Source of the DNA: Rhizobium sp. Root1212
GTDB lineage: Bacteria > Pseudomonadota > Alphaproteobacteria > Rhizobiales > Rhizobiaceae
NCBI RefSeq assembly: GCF_001424985.1
Contig: NZ_LMDA01000001.1
Coordinates: 1,431,001 to 1,495,000 of the forward strand
Direction of reading: 5' to 3'
Length of the DNA stretch: 64,000 nucleotides
The notes beneath the pieces are model-generated. The model did no database searches, was not told the DNA's origin, and worked only from the letters and a program-made list of their open reading frames with translations. A program made the position numbers and the translations under genes. This document shows, piece after piece, positions 18,701 to 27,083 of the stretch; position 1 is the stretch's first letter, and each line of letters begins with the position of its first letter.

Positions 18701-18870
18701 GTATCCTGCGAGGAGGCGCCGGGATAGCTGGTGTTGATCGAGATCTGCGGCGGCGCAACGTCGGGATATTGCGATACGGGCAGCATCGGAATGGCGATGA
18801 TGCCGGCGATCATGATGAAGATCGCCACGACCCAGGCGAAAATCGGCCTGTCGATGAAGAAACTTGGCAT
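15733..18870 (-). CDS. RND multidrug efflux pump, inner-membrane subunit (AcrB/MexB type, HAE-1)
   Basis: 1045 aa, full length for the HAE-1 family with 12 membrane helices and two large periplasmic loops. MPSFFIDRPIFAWVVAI is the typical N-terminus. GILVDDAIIVVENVERIM carries the two proton-relay Asp residues of TM4, and GLSAKNAILIIEFA the relay Lys of TM10. It exports hydrophobic drugs and plant antimicrobials using the proton gradient in a tripartite complex. It is 11 bp downstream of the membrane fusion protein gene. No outer-membrane TolC-like gene is present here, so the complex must borrow one. The order resembles Ensifer SmeAB-SmeR. Confidence 0.97.
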   Translation of the reverse strand: MPSFFIDRPIFAWVVAIFIMIAGIIAIPMLPVSQYPDVAPPQISINTSYPGASSQDTYQSVTRLIEDELNGVEGLLYFESTSSASGSVEISATFQPGTDPGDAAVDVQNRVRRVEPRLPDSVKQQGVQVDEAGSGFLLIIALTSTDGTMDAIGLGDYLNRNVLSEIQRVPGVGRAQLFATERSMRIWLDPDKMLGLNMTASDVTSAIGAQNAQVAAGSIGAQPNPITQQIAAPVLIKGQLTSPEEFGAIVLRANPDGSAVRLRDVARVEVGGESYSFSTRLNGKPSAAIGVQLSPTGNAMETSAAIQERMKELSTYFPQGLEYSIPYDTSPFVKVSIEKVVHTLLEAVALVFLVMFLFLQNIRYTVIPTLVVPVALLGTCAVMYGMGFSINVLTMFGMVLAIGILVDDAIIVVENVERIMSEEGLTPREATRKAMKQITGAVIGITLVLASVFIPMAFFPGAVGVIYRQFSLTMVVSILFSAFLALSLTPALCASFLKQVPKGHHHAKRGFFGWFNRGFDKSSHGYSGSVSWLIRRTGRFMLIYVVILGGLGYLFMKLPSSFLPDEDQGFVIVMMQLPSEATGHRTDEVIAATEGIFSKEQAVDRIVAINGFSFFGAGQNAALAFVTLDDWSKRNAENSAQSIAGRATMAMSQIKDAISFALSPPPIQGLGTTGGFSFRLQDRAGLGEQALAQARDQLLGLAAQSPVLAGVRFEGMPDAAQANVLIDREKANTFGVTFADINSTISTNLGSSYVNDFPNAGRMQRVTVQADENKRMQTSDLMNLNVRNANGGMVPISSFATVEWVKAPTQTVGYNGYPSVRISGDTKPGYSSGDAIAEMENLMKQLPSGFGYEWTGQSLQEIQSGSQAPLLIALSCLLVFLCLAALYESWSIPVSVILVVPLGVIGAVLAVTMRDMSNDVYFKVGLIAIIGLSAKNAILIIEFAKEQMEAGKSLMEATIEAAHLRFRPILMTSLAFTLGVLPLAIATGASSGSQRAIGTGVMGGMISATILAIFFVPVFFVFVMKLFGTKDVHVKTAETPATPAE

Positions 18871-18881
18871 GTCGCGTGTCC

Positions 18882-20150
18882 TTACTTCTGCTCGGCAGGC
18901 TTTTCGCCTTCAGCCGGGGCGGTCGCCTTGTCGGCGCCTTCTGCTGCGGGCTTTGCCGCGTCGCCGGCCGGTTTTTCGGCAGCGGCTGCGGGCGCATCGC
19001 CTGCCGGCTTTGCATTCGGGTCCCATTCGGACGGCACGACCGGCGCGCCGGGTCCGATCTTCTGGAAGCCTTCGACGATGACCTTCTCGTCCGGCTTCAG
19101 GCCGCTCGTCACCTGCCAGCGATTGCCGACCGTGCGGCCGAGTGTGATGGTACGGAACTCGACCTTGTTGTCGGCCGAGACGACATAGACCAGCGACTGG
19201 CCGCCGGCATTGCGCTGCACCGCCTGCTGCGGCACGGCGATCGCGTTCTTCTCGACACCCTGCTGGATCTGCACGCGCACATACATGCCGGGCAACAGGT
19301 CGGTGTTCGGGTTCGCGAACTCGCCGCGCAATGTCACCTGCCCGGTCGTCTCGTCGACGGCGGCTTCGGAGAACAGGAGCTTGCCCTTGTGATCGTAGGG
19401 TGTGCCGTCGTCGAGGATCAGTTGCACCGTCGCCTCGTTCTTGTCGGTCATCATCTGGCCGTCCTGCAGCGCCTTGCGCAGGCGGATCAGGTCCGTCGCC
19501 GGCTGGGTGAAGTCGGCATAGACAGGGTCGAGCTGCTGGATCGTCGCCAGGTTTTCGGTGCTGTTTGCGCTGACGAGAGCGCCTTCGGTGATCAGCGCAC
19601 GGCCGATGCGGCCGCTGATCGGCGCGGTGACGCTTGCATATTGCAGGTTCAGCTGGGCGGTCGCGAGACCGGCCTGCGCGCCCGCCACATCGGCATCAGC
19701 CTGGGCAAGCTGGGCAATGGCATCGTCATAGGCCTGCAGCGATGCGGCATTGGCCTTGCGCAGCGTCTCCTGGCGGTCCGCCGTCTGGCGGGCTTGAAGC
19801 TGCACGGCCTTGGCGCGCTCCAAAGTCGCCGCGGCGCTATCAACCTGCACCTGGAAAGGCGCCGGGTCGATCCGGTAGAGCACGTCGCCTTCCTTTACGA
19901 CGGAGCCCTGCTCGAACACGCGCTCGACGACGATGCCGGAGACGCGCGGGCGCACTTCGGCGACGCGCGTGGCGGCGATGCGGCCCGGCAGTTCGTTGAT
20001 GATCGGCAGCTCTTCGGCCTTGGTCGTCACGACCGAGACCTGGGCCGGCGGGTAGGCGGGAGCAGCCTGCTGCTCCTCCTGTTTCTGGCAGCCGGCGAGA
20101 AACGCCAGGCTTGCTGCGGCAGCGGTCAGGATCAGTCGGTTCATCCGCAT
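18882..20150 (-). CDS. RND efflux periplasmic adaptor (membrane fusion protein, lipoprotein)
   Basis: 422 aa. The N-terminus MRMNRLILTAAAASLAFLAGC has a lipobox (LAGC), so the adaptor is probably acylated and anchored in the inner membrane. It contains the biotinyl-lipoyl halves (RVSGIVVERVFEQGSVVKEGDVLY and ASVTAPISGRIGRALITEGA, each shown here only as recognition points), an alpha-helical hairpin of about 70 residues between them, and the beta-barrel and membrane-proximal domains. The Ala/Pro/Glu-rich tail (last 60 residues) is unusual and probably disordered. ATGs at 20162, 20150 and 20144 are all in frame; the middle one follows GGAACC. Confidence 0.93.
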   Translation of the reverse strand: MRMNRLILTAAAASLAFLAGCQKQEEQQAAPAYPPAQVSVVTTKAEELPIINELPGRIAATRVAEVRPRVSGIVVERVFEQGSVVKEGDVLYRIDPAPFQVQVDSAAATLERAKAVQLQARQTADRQETLRKANAASLQAYDDAIAQLAQADADVAGAQAGLATAQLNLQYASVTAPISGRIGRALITEGALVSANSTENLATIQQLDPVYADFTQPATDLIRLRKALQDGQMMTDKNEATVQLILDDGTPYDHKGKLLFSEAAVDETTGQVTLRGEFANPNTDLLPGMYVRVQIQQGVEKNAIAVPQQAVQRNAGGQSLVYVVSADNKVEFRTITLGRTVGNRWQVTSGLKPDEKVIVEGFQKIGPGAPVVPSEWDPNAKPAGDAPAAAAEKPAGDAAKPAAEGADKATAPAEGEKPAEQK

Positions 20151-20275
20151 GGTCGGTTCCATATGAAAAACTCCGGCGCCTGCGAACCTCCCGTCAAAAC
20201 AGTGGCCGCACCCGGAATATAAAGAAAATCAGCATGATGCGCCTTGATCGACTGGGAGCCGAAAGAGCGCATCAA

Positions 20276-20298
20276 ATTATACAAACACTTCTGTATGT
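20276..20298 (-). promoter_or_regulatory. Promoter and TetR-type operator of the efflux operon
   Basis: On the minus strand a perfect TATAAT -10 box (complement of 20276-20281) abuts ACATACA-GAAG-TGTTTGT (complement of 20281-20298, matching 6 of 7 arm positions), a palindrome similar in layout to AcrR and TtgR operators. A bound repressor would cover the -35/-10 spacer. The MFP start is about 125 nt downstream. The rest of the gap 20151-20462 holds only this and the terminator below. Confidence 0.6.
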
Positions 20299-20336
20299 TA
20301 AAAATTGAAACCGCGCAAGCCAATGATGCGGCGCAC

Positions 20337-20380
20337 AAAAAAACGTAACCGGACGATACGAGCCCGCATCGTCCGGTTAC
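20337..20380 (-). terminator. Terminator of the amino-sugar ABC operon
   Basis: GTAACCGGACGAT (20345-20357) pairs perfectly with ATCGTCCGGTTAC (20368-20380), a 13-bp stem, and on the minus strand it is followed by seven T residues (complement of 20337-20343). It lies about 80 nt beyond the stop of the ATPase gene. Confidence 0.88.
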
Positions 20381-20462
20381 AAATCGCAACAAAGAGTTTG
20401 TCAGGGAAAAGTGGAAACCGGTTTTCCCGAACAGACAAACGTGAACAAAAGACCGCTTGAGT

Positions 20463-21464
20463 TTAGCCGAGCGCGCGGTCGTCGGCGCCGAAGCGGTGCA
20501 TCAGCGACGTGTCCGGAGTGGCATAGACGATGTCGTCGACCGCGAACTTGTGTTCGCCAAAGAGACGCACGGTGAGCAGGCCGGTCTTCTCGGTTTCGAG
20601 ATAGACGATGGTGTCGGCGCCGAGGTGCTCGACATGGACGACCTTGCCTTTCCAGGTACCGGCATCGCGCGACAGCGTGATGTGCTCCGGCCGGATGCCG
20701 ATAGTCTTGGCTTGCGTGTCGCCGAGGCGGGCGGCTTCGATGAAGTTCATCTGCGGCGAGCCGATGAAGCCGGCGACGAAGATGTTGCCGGGCTTGTTGT
20801 AGAGGTCCATCGGCGAGCCGATCTGCTCGATCTTGCCGGCATTCAGCACGACGATCTTGTCGGCGAGCGTCATGGCTTCCACCTGGTCGTGGGTCACGTA
20901 GATCATCGTGGCCTTCAGGCTGCGGTGCAGGCGGGCAATTTCCAGACGGGTCTGGACGCGCAGCGCCGCGTCGAGGTTCGACAGCGGTTCGTCGAACAGG
21001 AAGAGTTTCGGCTCACGGACGATGGCGCGGCCGATCGCGACGCGCTGGCGCTGGCCGCCCGACAGTTCCGAGGGACGGCGGGCGAGGTACTGTTCCAGCG
21101 ACAGCATCGAGGACGCCTTGGCGACCTTGGTGTCGATCTCGGTCTTCGGCGCGCCGGCCTGCTTGAGGCCGAGGCCCATATTGTCCCTGACCGTCAGGTG
21201 CGGGTAGAGCGCATAGGACTGGAACACCATGGCGATGCCGCGCTTGGCGGGCGGGGTGTTGACCACCTCGGCGCCGTCGATCTGGACGCTGCCGGAGGTG
21301 GCGTCTTCCAGACCGGCGATCACGCGCAGCAGCGTGGACTTGCCGCAGCCCGAGGGGCCGACGAAGATGACGAATTCGCCATCCTTGACCTCAAGGTCGA
21401 TGCCCTTCAGGACTTCATGGCCGCCAAAGGCCTTGCGGATGGATTTCAGTTGAAGCGATCCCAT
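20463..21464 (-). CDS. Sugar ABC transporter ATPase (UgpC/MsmX/MalK type)
   Basis: 333 aa. Walker [10 protein letters not shown], signature [14 protein letters not shown], Walker [13 protein letters not shown], and the switch His in [10 protein letters not shown] are all present. The C-terminal TOBE/regulatory region has [12 protein letters not shown] and IGIRPEHI, as in the MalK group. It powers the two permeases encoded upstream. It is the last gene of the leftward amino-sugar operon. The ATG at 21464 follows GAGGAGAAGG at good spacing; an apparent upstream extension lacks such a site. Confidence 0.95.
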   Translation of the reverse strand: MGSLQLKSIRKAFGGHEVLKGIDLEVKDGEFVIFVGPSGCGKSTLLRVIAGLEDATSGSVQIDGAEVVNTPPAKRGIAMVFQSYALYPHLTVRDNMGLGLKQAGAPKTEIDTKVAKASSMLSLEQYLARRPSELSGGQRQRVAIGRAIVREPKLFLFDEPLSNLDAALRVQTRLEIARLHRSLKATMIYVTHDQVEAMTLADKIVVLNAGKIEQIGSPMDLYNKPGNIFVAGFIGSPQMNFIEAARLGDTQAKTIGIRPEHITLSRDAGTWKGKVVHVEHLGADTIVYLETEKTGLLTVRLFGEHKFAVDDIVYATPDTSLMHRFGADDRALG

Positions 21465-21477
21465 GTAAGCCTTCTCC

Positions 21478-22542
21478 TCAGAGTGTAACGGGGCGACCGG
21501 TGCGCACGCTCTCATCCGCAGCAAGGCAGATGCGCAGCGACTGGACGGCGTCGTCCATGTGGCGGTCGAGATTGATGTTTTCGCGGATGGCCTTCAGCAC
21601 GTAGGCCTGTTCGCGGTCGCAGAGTTCCTGATGGCCGGGTTCGCCGTCCATCTTCAGGTCTTCGTCCTTGTGCAGGAATTTTCCGGCCGGGCCGGTCTCG
21701 GCGCGGTGGATGCGGATGACCGCCGTCTTGGTGTGTGCGTCGATATCGTCGGACTTCACATTCGGGTCCATGACGATCGAGACCGCGCCGTTCGGCGACA
21801 TCACGTCTTTTACGAAGAAGGCGGTTTCCGAAATCATCGGCCCCCAGCCCGCCTCGTACCAGCCGACCGAACCATCGGCATAGATCACCTGCAGATGGCC
21901 GTAATTATACATATCCGGGCCGATCTCGTTCGACAGGCGCAGGCCCATGCCACGGACTTCGACCGGCTTGGCATCGGTGATCTGGCACATGACGTCGACA
22001 TAATGCACGCCGCAATCGACGATCGGCGACGTGGTCTTCATCAGCGACTTGTGGGTCGCCCAGGTCGGACCTGACGATTGCTGGTTGAGGTTCATGCGGA
22101 AGACGTAAGGACCGCCGAGCTTGCGGGCCTCCTCGATCAGCCGCATCCACGAGGGATGATGGCGCAGGATATAGCCGACGACGAGCTTCCTGCCGGCCTT
22201 CCTGGCTGCCGCCACGACGCGCTCCGCATCTTCCACCGTCGTTGCCAGCGGCTTTTCGATGAAGACGTCGCAGCCCGCCTCGAAGGCCATGACGGCATAG
22301 TCCGCATGGCTGTCGGAATAGGTGCAGATGGAGCAGAGGTCAGGCTTCAGCTCCTTCAGCGCACTCGCAAAATCCGGCAGGACTTCGTAGCCTGCCAGCT
22401 CGCCCGGAAGAACCGGACGGCTGCGGTTGACGAGGCCGACGATCTCGAAGCCCGGATTGTTGTGATAGGCGAGCGCGTGGCTGCGGCCCATGTTGCCGAG
22501 ACCGGCGACGAGAACGCGGGTCGGGGTTTGCGTGTTGCTCAC
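21478..22542 (-). CDS. Gfo/Idh/MocA family NAD(P)-dependent oxidoreductase
   Basis: 354 aa. The N-terminal Rossmann motif [18 protein letters not shown] binds NAD(P); the central EKPLATT motif carries the catalytic-site Lys, and [10 protein letters not shown] fits the H/D residues of the family. Members oxidise or epimerise sugars; the exact substrate is unknown, but location between permease and ATPase genes implies the imported sugar or a derivative. It starts with GTG at 22542, overlapping the permease stop by 4 bp (GTGA), so the two are translationally coupled. Confidence 0.9.
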   Translation of the reverse strand: MSNTQTPTRVLVAGLGNMGRSHALAYHNNPGFEIVGLVNRSRPVLPGELAGYEVLPDFASALKELKPDLCSICTYSDSHADYAVMAFEAGCDVFIEKPLATTVEDAERVVAAARKAGRKLVVGYILRHHPSWMRLIEEARKLGGPYVFRMNLNQQSSGPTWATHKSLMKTTSPIVDCGVHYVDVMCQITDAKPVEVRGMGLRLSNEIGPDMYNYGHLQVIYADGSVGWYEAGWGPMISETAFFVKDVMSPNGAVSIVMDPNVKSDDIDAHTKTAVIRIHRAETGPAGKFLHKDEDLKMDGEPGHQELCDREQAYVLKAIRENINLDRHMDDAVQSLRICLAADESVRTGRPVTL

Positions 22543-23378
22543 TTGACTGCTCCCGCCGTAATGCCGCGGATCAGCTGCCGCGAGAAGATCACATAGAGGA
22601 TGAGGACCGGGAAGATCGCCAGCGACAGGGCGGCCAGAACCGCATTCCAGTTGGTGACGAACTGGCCGATGAAGACCTGGCTGCCGAGGGTGACGGTCTT
22701 GGTGGCCTCGCCGGGCGCAAGGATCAGCGGGAACCAGAGGTCGTTCCAGATCGGGATCATGGTGAAGACCGCAACCGTCGCCATGGCCGGCCGGACGAGC
22801 GGCAGCACGAGGCGGAAGAAGATCGCATATTCGGACAATCCATCGATGCGGCCGGCATTCTTCAGGTCGTCGGAGACGGTGCGCATGAACTCCGACAGGA
22901 TGAAGATGGCCAGCGGCAACCCCTGCGCCGTATAGACGAGGATCAGCGCCGTCAGCGTATTGACGAGGCCTGCCGCGACCATGCCCTGGAGGATCGCGAC
23001 CGTGCCGAGGCGGATCGGGATCATGATGCCGATGGCGAGATAGAGCCCCATCAGCGTGTTGCCGCGGAAGCGGTATTCCGAGAGCGCGAAGGCGGCCATC
23101 GCGCCGAACAGCAGGGCGAAGAAGATCGAAACGACCGTCACGATCAGGCTGTTTTGGAAGTAGCTGATGAAATCGCCCTGCTTTAGGACGGTTTCATAGC
23201 CGACCGTGCTGAAGGAACTGCCAGTCGGCAGCGTCAGCGGCGAGCGGAAGATCGCGTTCTTGTCCTTGAAGGAGTTGACGATCGTCAGGACGACCGGGAA
23301 CAGCGCGATGATCGTATAGGCGACGAGCGCCAGGTGGACGAAGCCGGAGCGAACCGGCGAGATACGGGCTTTGGACAT
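22539..23378 (-). CDS. Carbohydrate ABC transporter permease (MalG type)
   Basis: 279 aa with six membrane helices. The EAA loop reads DDLKNAGRIDGLSEYAIFFRLVLP and contains the conserved Gly that docks with the ATPase. N-terminal RSGFVHLALVAYTIIALFPVV is the first membrane segment. It is the second permease of the CUT1-type importer and lies 11 bp behind the first. Confidence 0.94.
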   Translation of the reverse strand: MSKARISPVRSGFVHLALVAYTIIALFPVVLTIVNSFKDKNAIFRSPLTLPTGSSFSTVGYETVLKQGDFISYFQNSLIVTVVSIFFALLFGAMAAFALSEYRFRGNTLMGLYLAIGIMIPIRLGTVAILQGMVAAGLVNTLTALILVYTAQGLPLAIFILSEFMRTVSDDLKNAGRIDGLSEYAIFFRLVLPLVRPAMATVAVFTMIPIWNDLWFPLILAPGEATKTVTLGSQVFIGQFVTNWNAVLAALSLAIFPVLILYVIFSRQLIRGITAGAVK

Positions 23379-23389
23379 CGCGGCCTCCT

Positions 23390-24340
23390 TTAGAACTGGT
23401 AGCGGCGGATGCGCCGCTGGATGATGAACAGGTAAAGAGACACGCCGGCGAGGATGATCAGGAACATGACCGTCGCGATCGTGGCGCCCATGGAGCGGTC
23501 GCCCAGTTGCAGTTGGAAACCGAAGAAGGTGCGGTAGAGCAGCGTGCCGAGGATGTCGGTTGCGCCGTCAGGCCCGGCAAGGGCGCCCTGCACGGTGTAG
23601 ACCAGATCGAAAGCGTTGAAGTTGCCGACGAAGGTCAGGATCGAGACCATGCCGATCGCCGGCAGGATCAGCGGCAGCTTGATCTTCCAGAACTGGCTCC
23701 AGCCGGTGATGCCGTCGCATTCGGCAGCCTCGATCACCTCGTCGGGAATGTTGAGAAGGGCGGCATAGATCAGCATCATCGGAATGCCGACATTCTGCCA
23801 GACCGAGATCAGCGACACCGCGATCAGCGCCGAGCCGGGCTTGCCGAGCCAGGGCGAGAAGAAGGACTTCAGGCCGACCAGATCCATGAAGAACGGGGTG
23901 ATGCCCCAGATCGGCGAGAGGATGAGCTTCCAGATGAAGCCGACGATGACGAAGGACAAAAGCGTCGGCAGGAAAATCGCCGTGCGATAGAAGGGCGCGA
24001 GCCTGAGGTTCGGGATCGACAGCATGGCGGCAAGCGCGATGCCGAGCGGGTTCTGGATCAGCATGTGGATCGCAAAGAAGATCGTGTTGTTCTTCAATGC
24101 GTTCCAGAAGTCATGAGCCCAGCGGGCGTCGCCGAACAGCACGCCGAAATTGCTGAAACCGACGAAGGTGGAGTGGCCGTCGACCGTGTTGAAAAGCGAA
24201 AGCCGAAGCGTTTCGATCAACGGCAGGATCATCACGGCCGTATAGACGATAAAGGCCGGCAACAGGAACACGGCGATGTGCCAGCGCCTGGCGCGGGGTG
24301 CAATCGTCGTTCCGTCTTCAGAAAGGGTGGCGCTGCTCAT
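23390..24340 (-). CDS. Carbohydrate ABC transporter permease (MalF type)
   Basis: 316 aa with six predicted membrane helices and the EAA loop EVIEAAECDGITGWSQFWKIKLP. The short N-terminal cytoplasmic tail precedes IAVFLLPAFIVYTAVMILPL. It pairs with the MalG-type protein to form the channel. A 268-bp gap with several hairpins separates it from the upstream solute-binding protein gene, a layout that often gives more binding protein than permease. Confidence 0.94.
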   Translation of the reverse strand: MSSATLSEDGTTIAPRARRWHIAVFLLPAFIVYTAVMILPLIETLRLSLFNTVDGHSTFVGFSNFGVLFGDARWAHDFWNALKNNTIFFAIHMLIQNPLGIALAAMLSIPNLRLAPFYRTAIFLPTLLSFVIVGFIWKLILSPIWGITPFFMDLVGLKSFFSPWLGKPGSALIAVSLISVWQNVGIPMMLIYAALLNIPDEVIEAAECDGITGWSQFWKIKLPLILPAIGMVSILTFVGNFNAFDLVYTVQGALAGPDGATDILGTLLYRTFFGFQLQLGDRSMGATIATVMFLIILAGVSLYLFIIQRRIRRYQF

Positions 24341-24438
24341 GGCTCTGCCGCTCCGGCCGGATCGTCGATGTCGCGATGTGCGAAAGGCCCGCGCTGCCGG
24401 CCTTGCCGCGCACGCCTCGCCGACGATGCCCCGATCGT

Positions 24439-24595
24439 CGTGCCCATGAATGTCAGATTACATGAATGTGCGGGCACGCCCTGCCGTTTTGCAAAGGCCG
24501 GCCCATCCGGAAAGGTCTGTTGCCATTGGCAACGGCTGCGCCGCAGCGGTCTGCGGAGCACCCTCCCCCCGCAGACGGGGAGAGGGGATTTCCTC
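24439..24595 (-). repeat. Hairpin-rich intergenic segment between binding-protein and permease genes
   Basis: Three palindromes occur in the 24341-24608 gap: CGTGCCC/GGGCACG (24439-24478) enclosing a duplicated ATGAATGT; GTTGCCA-T-TGGCAAC (24519-24533); and a CCCTCCCC...GGGGAGAGGGG block (about 24561-24590) similar in type to the element after polA. They may stabilise the binding-protein mRNA or attenuate transcription into the permeases. Confidence 0.5.
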
Positions 24596-24608
24596 AGGGT
24601 ATGCCAGC

Positions 24609-25868
24609 TTACTTTGCCGGCTTGTACCAGCTGTCGAGGCCCTTCTGCAGCTTTTCGGCGGCAGCTTCCGGCGTATCCGTGCCGTTGATGACGTTGGCGG
24701 ATTCGACCCAGGTCTCGTTTTCGAGGTTCGGCGTGCCGCGCGACAGGATCTGGTAGGTCGAGCGGATCGTCGGCTTGCACTTTTCACGCCAGGAGACGAA
24801 TTCCTGGGCGAGCGGATCGGCCATCTTCACCGGCGTCGAGTTCAGGCTGAAGAAGCCCGGCAGCGCGTTGGCGTAGATTTCGGCGAATTCCGGCGAAGCG
24901 ATCCAGGAGAGCAGCTTCTTGGCTTCCTCGGCATGGGCGCTCTTGGCGTTGAGGCCCACGCCGATGTCGTTGTGGTCGGAGATGTAGCAGGTGTCGCCGG
25001 CATTCTTCACCGGCGGCGGGAAGGCGCCCATCTTGAAGTCGGCCTGGCTGTTGAACAGGCCGATTTCCCATGAGCCGGCCGGATAGATCGCAGCGCGGCC
25101 GAGCGTGAAGAGGTTCTGGCTATCCGGATAGGTCTGGGCTTCGAAGCCGTCGCCGAGATAGTCCTTCCACTTGGCGAGAACCTTGTAGGGCTCGACCCAG
25201 GCGGCGTCGGTCAGCTTCTGCTCGCCCTTGATGAGGGCGGCGCGGCCTTCTTCACCCTTCCAATAGGTCGGGCCGATGTTCTGGTAGCCCATGGTCGCAG
25301 CTTCCCAGAGATCCTTGGTGCCCATGGCCAGCGGGATATAGGTGCCGTCGGCCTTGATCTTGTCGAGGGCGGCGAAGAAGTCCGCTTCCGTCGCCGGGAT
25401 CGCGATACCGAGCTTGTCGAAGGCATCCTTGTTGTAGATGAAGCCGTGGATGACCGATGCCATCGGCACGCAGAAGGCGGTCTTGCCGTCGTCCGTCGTC
25501 CATGCAGCCTTGGCGACGTCGGAGAAGTTTTCCATGCCCGAAAGGTCGTTCAGGCCGGCGAGATCCCCGCGGGTGTAAAGTGCCAGCGACTTGTCGAACG
25601 GACGGCAGGTGATGAGGTCGCCTGCGGTGCCGGCGGCGAGCTTGGCATCGGTTGCCGCGTCATACTCGGTCGGCGCGGTCGGCGCGAACTTCACCTTGAT
25701 GCCCGGATTCTTGGCTTCGAAGGCCGGGATCAGTTTTTCCTGCCAGATGGACAGATCGTCGTTGCGCCAGCTGTCGATGGTCAGCGTCACGTCTTCCGCA
25801 TGCGCCAGCCCGGCGGAGCCGAGTATGCTGGTGGCAAGCAGCAGGCCTTTCAAAGTCGTGCGGGTCAT
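24609..25868 (-). CDS. Extracellular sugar-binding protein of an ABC importer (family 1)
   Basis: 419 aa. Signal peptide MTRTTLKGLLLATSILGSAGLAHA (cleavage about residue 25), then a two-lobed family-1 binding protein with LIPAFEAKNPGIKVKF near the start and PAGSWEIGLFNSQADFKMG in the second lobe. It captures the substrate in the periplasm. Immediate upstream murQ and the divergent nagA operon point to an N-acetylated amino sugar (GlcNAc, chitobiose, MurNAc or muropeptide sugar). Confidence 0.93.
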   Translation of the reverse strand: MTRTTLKGLLLATSILGSAGLAHAEDVTLTIDSWRNDDLSIWQEKLIPAFEAKNPGIKVKFAPTAPTEYDAATDAKLAAGTAGDLITCRPFDKSLALYTRGDLAGLNDLSGMENFSDVAKAAWTTDDGKTAFCVPMASVIHGFIYNKDAFDKLGIAIPATEADFFAALDKIKADGTYIPLAMGTKDLWEAATMGYQNIGPTYWKGEEGRAALIKGEQKLTDAAWVEPYKVLAKWKDYLGDGFEAQTYPDSQNLFTLGRAAIYPAGSWEIGLFNSQADFKMGAFPPPVKNAGDTCYISDHNDIGVGLNAKSAHAEEAKKLLSWIASPEFAEIYANALPGFFSLNSTPVKMADPLAQEFVSWREKCKPTIRSTYQILSRGTPNLENETWVESANVINGTDTPEAAAEKLQKGLDSWYKPAK

Positions 25869-25984
25869 TCCGTTCTCCCTTTTATCTGCGCCGGCATGGC
25901 GCGTTTTGGTCCTCAGTATTCCGACCCTGCCCGGTCCGCTTGAGCAGGGCCGATTCGTTTAAAGCCGGTCGGGCCGGCGATGCG

Positions 25985-26878
25985 TCAGCCCTTCGGCCTG
26001 AAGCTTTCGAGCGCCTGGCGCAGGTTCTGTCCGGCGCCGGCAAGCGTTGTTTCGGCAGTGGCGACATGATCGGCACCGGCGGCAAGCAGGATGGCGATCT
26101 TCACAGAGCCGGAGGCCGTCTCGAGATGACGGGCAGCCTCGGTCGCATCGATGCCGGCAATATCGGAGACGATGCGCACGGCGCGGCCGCGCAGCTTGGC
26201 ATTGTCGGCCTTCAGATTGACCATGTGGCCGTCATAGACATGGCCGAGGCGAATGCCGACCAGCGTCGAGAACATGTTGAAGGCGATCTTCTGCGCCGTG
26301 CCGGCACCCATGCGGGTCGAGCCTGAAATAACTTCCGGCGGCGTCTGCAACAGGATCGAGACATCGGCATCCTTGAAAAGCGCCGCACCCGGATTGTTGG
26401 CGACGGCGACGATGCGGGCGCCGCGGCCACGGGCCTCGTCGAGCGCTGCAAGCGTATAGGGCGTGGAACCGCTTACCGAAATCGCAACGAGACAATCGCC
26501 GGCGCCGATGCCGGCCCTTGCCACATCCCCTCGCCCAAGCTCGATATCGTCCTCATAGCCGCCGGCAAGATCGGTAAGGCTTGCAGCACCGCCGGCAAGC
26601 AGCACGACGATCTTGTCGTGGGCGATGCCGTAGGTGCCCGGAAGCTCCAATGCATCGGCCATCGCCATCAGGCCGGAGCTGCCGGCGCCAGCATAGACAA
26701 GACGTCCGCCGGACGACAGCACGCCGGCTGCGATTTCGGCGGCCGCGGCAATGCTTTCGATCGCGCCGTCGACAGCCTTGGCGGCTGCCTGCTGGCCCGC
26801 CGCCAGAAGGCGCAGTACCGTCTGCGGATGGGCTGCATCCAGGCCGATGGCTCCATCATGACGCTCTTCAGTTTTCAC
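25985..26878 (-). CDS. murQ: N-acetylmuramic acid 6-phosphate etherase
   Basis: 297 aa SIS-domain enzyme that splits the lactyl ether of MurNAc-6-phosphate to give GlcNAc-6-phosphate and D-lactate. GGRLVYAGAGSSGLMAMADALELPGTYG (seen in parts at residues 57-84) and VAISVSGSTPYTLAALDEARGRGA are the SIS phosphosugar-binding loops, and GSTRMGAGTAQKIAFNM matches the family. Start is GTG at 26878 with GGGAGCGAG upstream. First gene of the leftward operon; 116 bp separates it from the binding protein. Length is close to the E. coli enzyme. Confidence 0.93.
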   Translation of the reverse strand: MKTEERHDGAIGLDAAHPQTVLRLLAAGQQAAAKAVDGAIESIAAAAEIAAGVLSSGGRLVYAGAGSSGLMAMADALELPGTYGIAHDKIVVLLAGGAASLTDLAGGYEDDIELGRGDVARAGIGAGDCLVAISVSGSTPYTLAALDEARGRGARIVAVANNPGAALFKDADVSILLQTPPEVISGSTRMGAGTAQKIAFNMFSTLVGIRLGHVYDGHMVNLKADNAKLRGRAVRIVSDIAGIDATEAARHLETASGSVKIAILLAAGADHVATAETTLAGAGQNLRQALESFRPKG

Positions 26879-26917
26879 GGATGGCTCGCTCCCAAGTTCC
26901 TCTGCCGCAAATTAATG

Positions 26918-27060
26918 CCAAAAAAATACCAATTGTCCAGAAAAAATTAATGAGAGAATGCAAAAAAGTTCACGTCAAAAAAATTATCGTTTAATTTCAA
27001 ATATTTATATTTGAATTCAGAAAATCAGAGAATTTTGCTTGGTTAATGGTATTTTTTTGG
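26918..27060. promoter_or_regulatory. Divergent control region of the amino-sugar operons with paired GntR-type sites
   Basis: This AT-rich gap contains the same 13-mer in opposite orientation: CCAAAAAAATACC (26918-26930) and GGTATTTTTTTGG (27048-27060), one near each operon start. Between them lies a perfect palindrome TTCAAATA-TTTA-TATTTGAA (26996-27015). The GntR/UTRA regulator encoded downstream is the obvious candidate binder of the TGGTAT half-sites. The base composition differs sharply from the surrounding genes. Confidence 0.6.
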
Positions 27061-27083
27061 TATCATCATTTTCGGAGGTACCC

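Noticed and set aside
15733..20150. Metal (CusA/CzcA) RND system
   Set aside because: The pump has HAE-1 features and lacks the Met-rich metal motifs; the repressor is AcrR-like.
26879..27083. Riboswitch (glmS or similar) in the AT-rich gap
   Set aside because: No conserved ribozyme or aptamer core seen; symmetrical repeats fit protein operators better.
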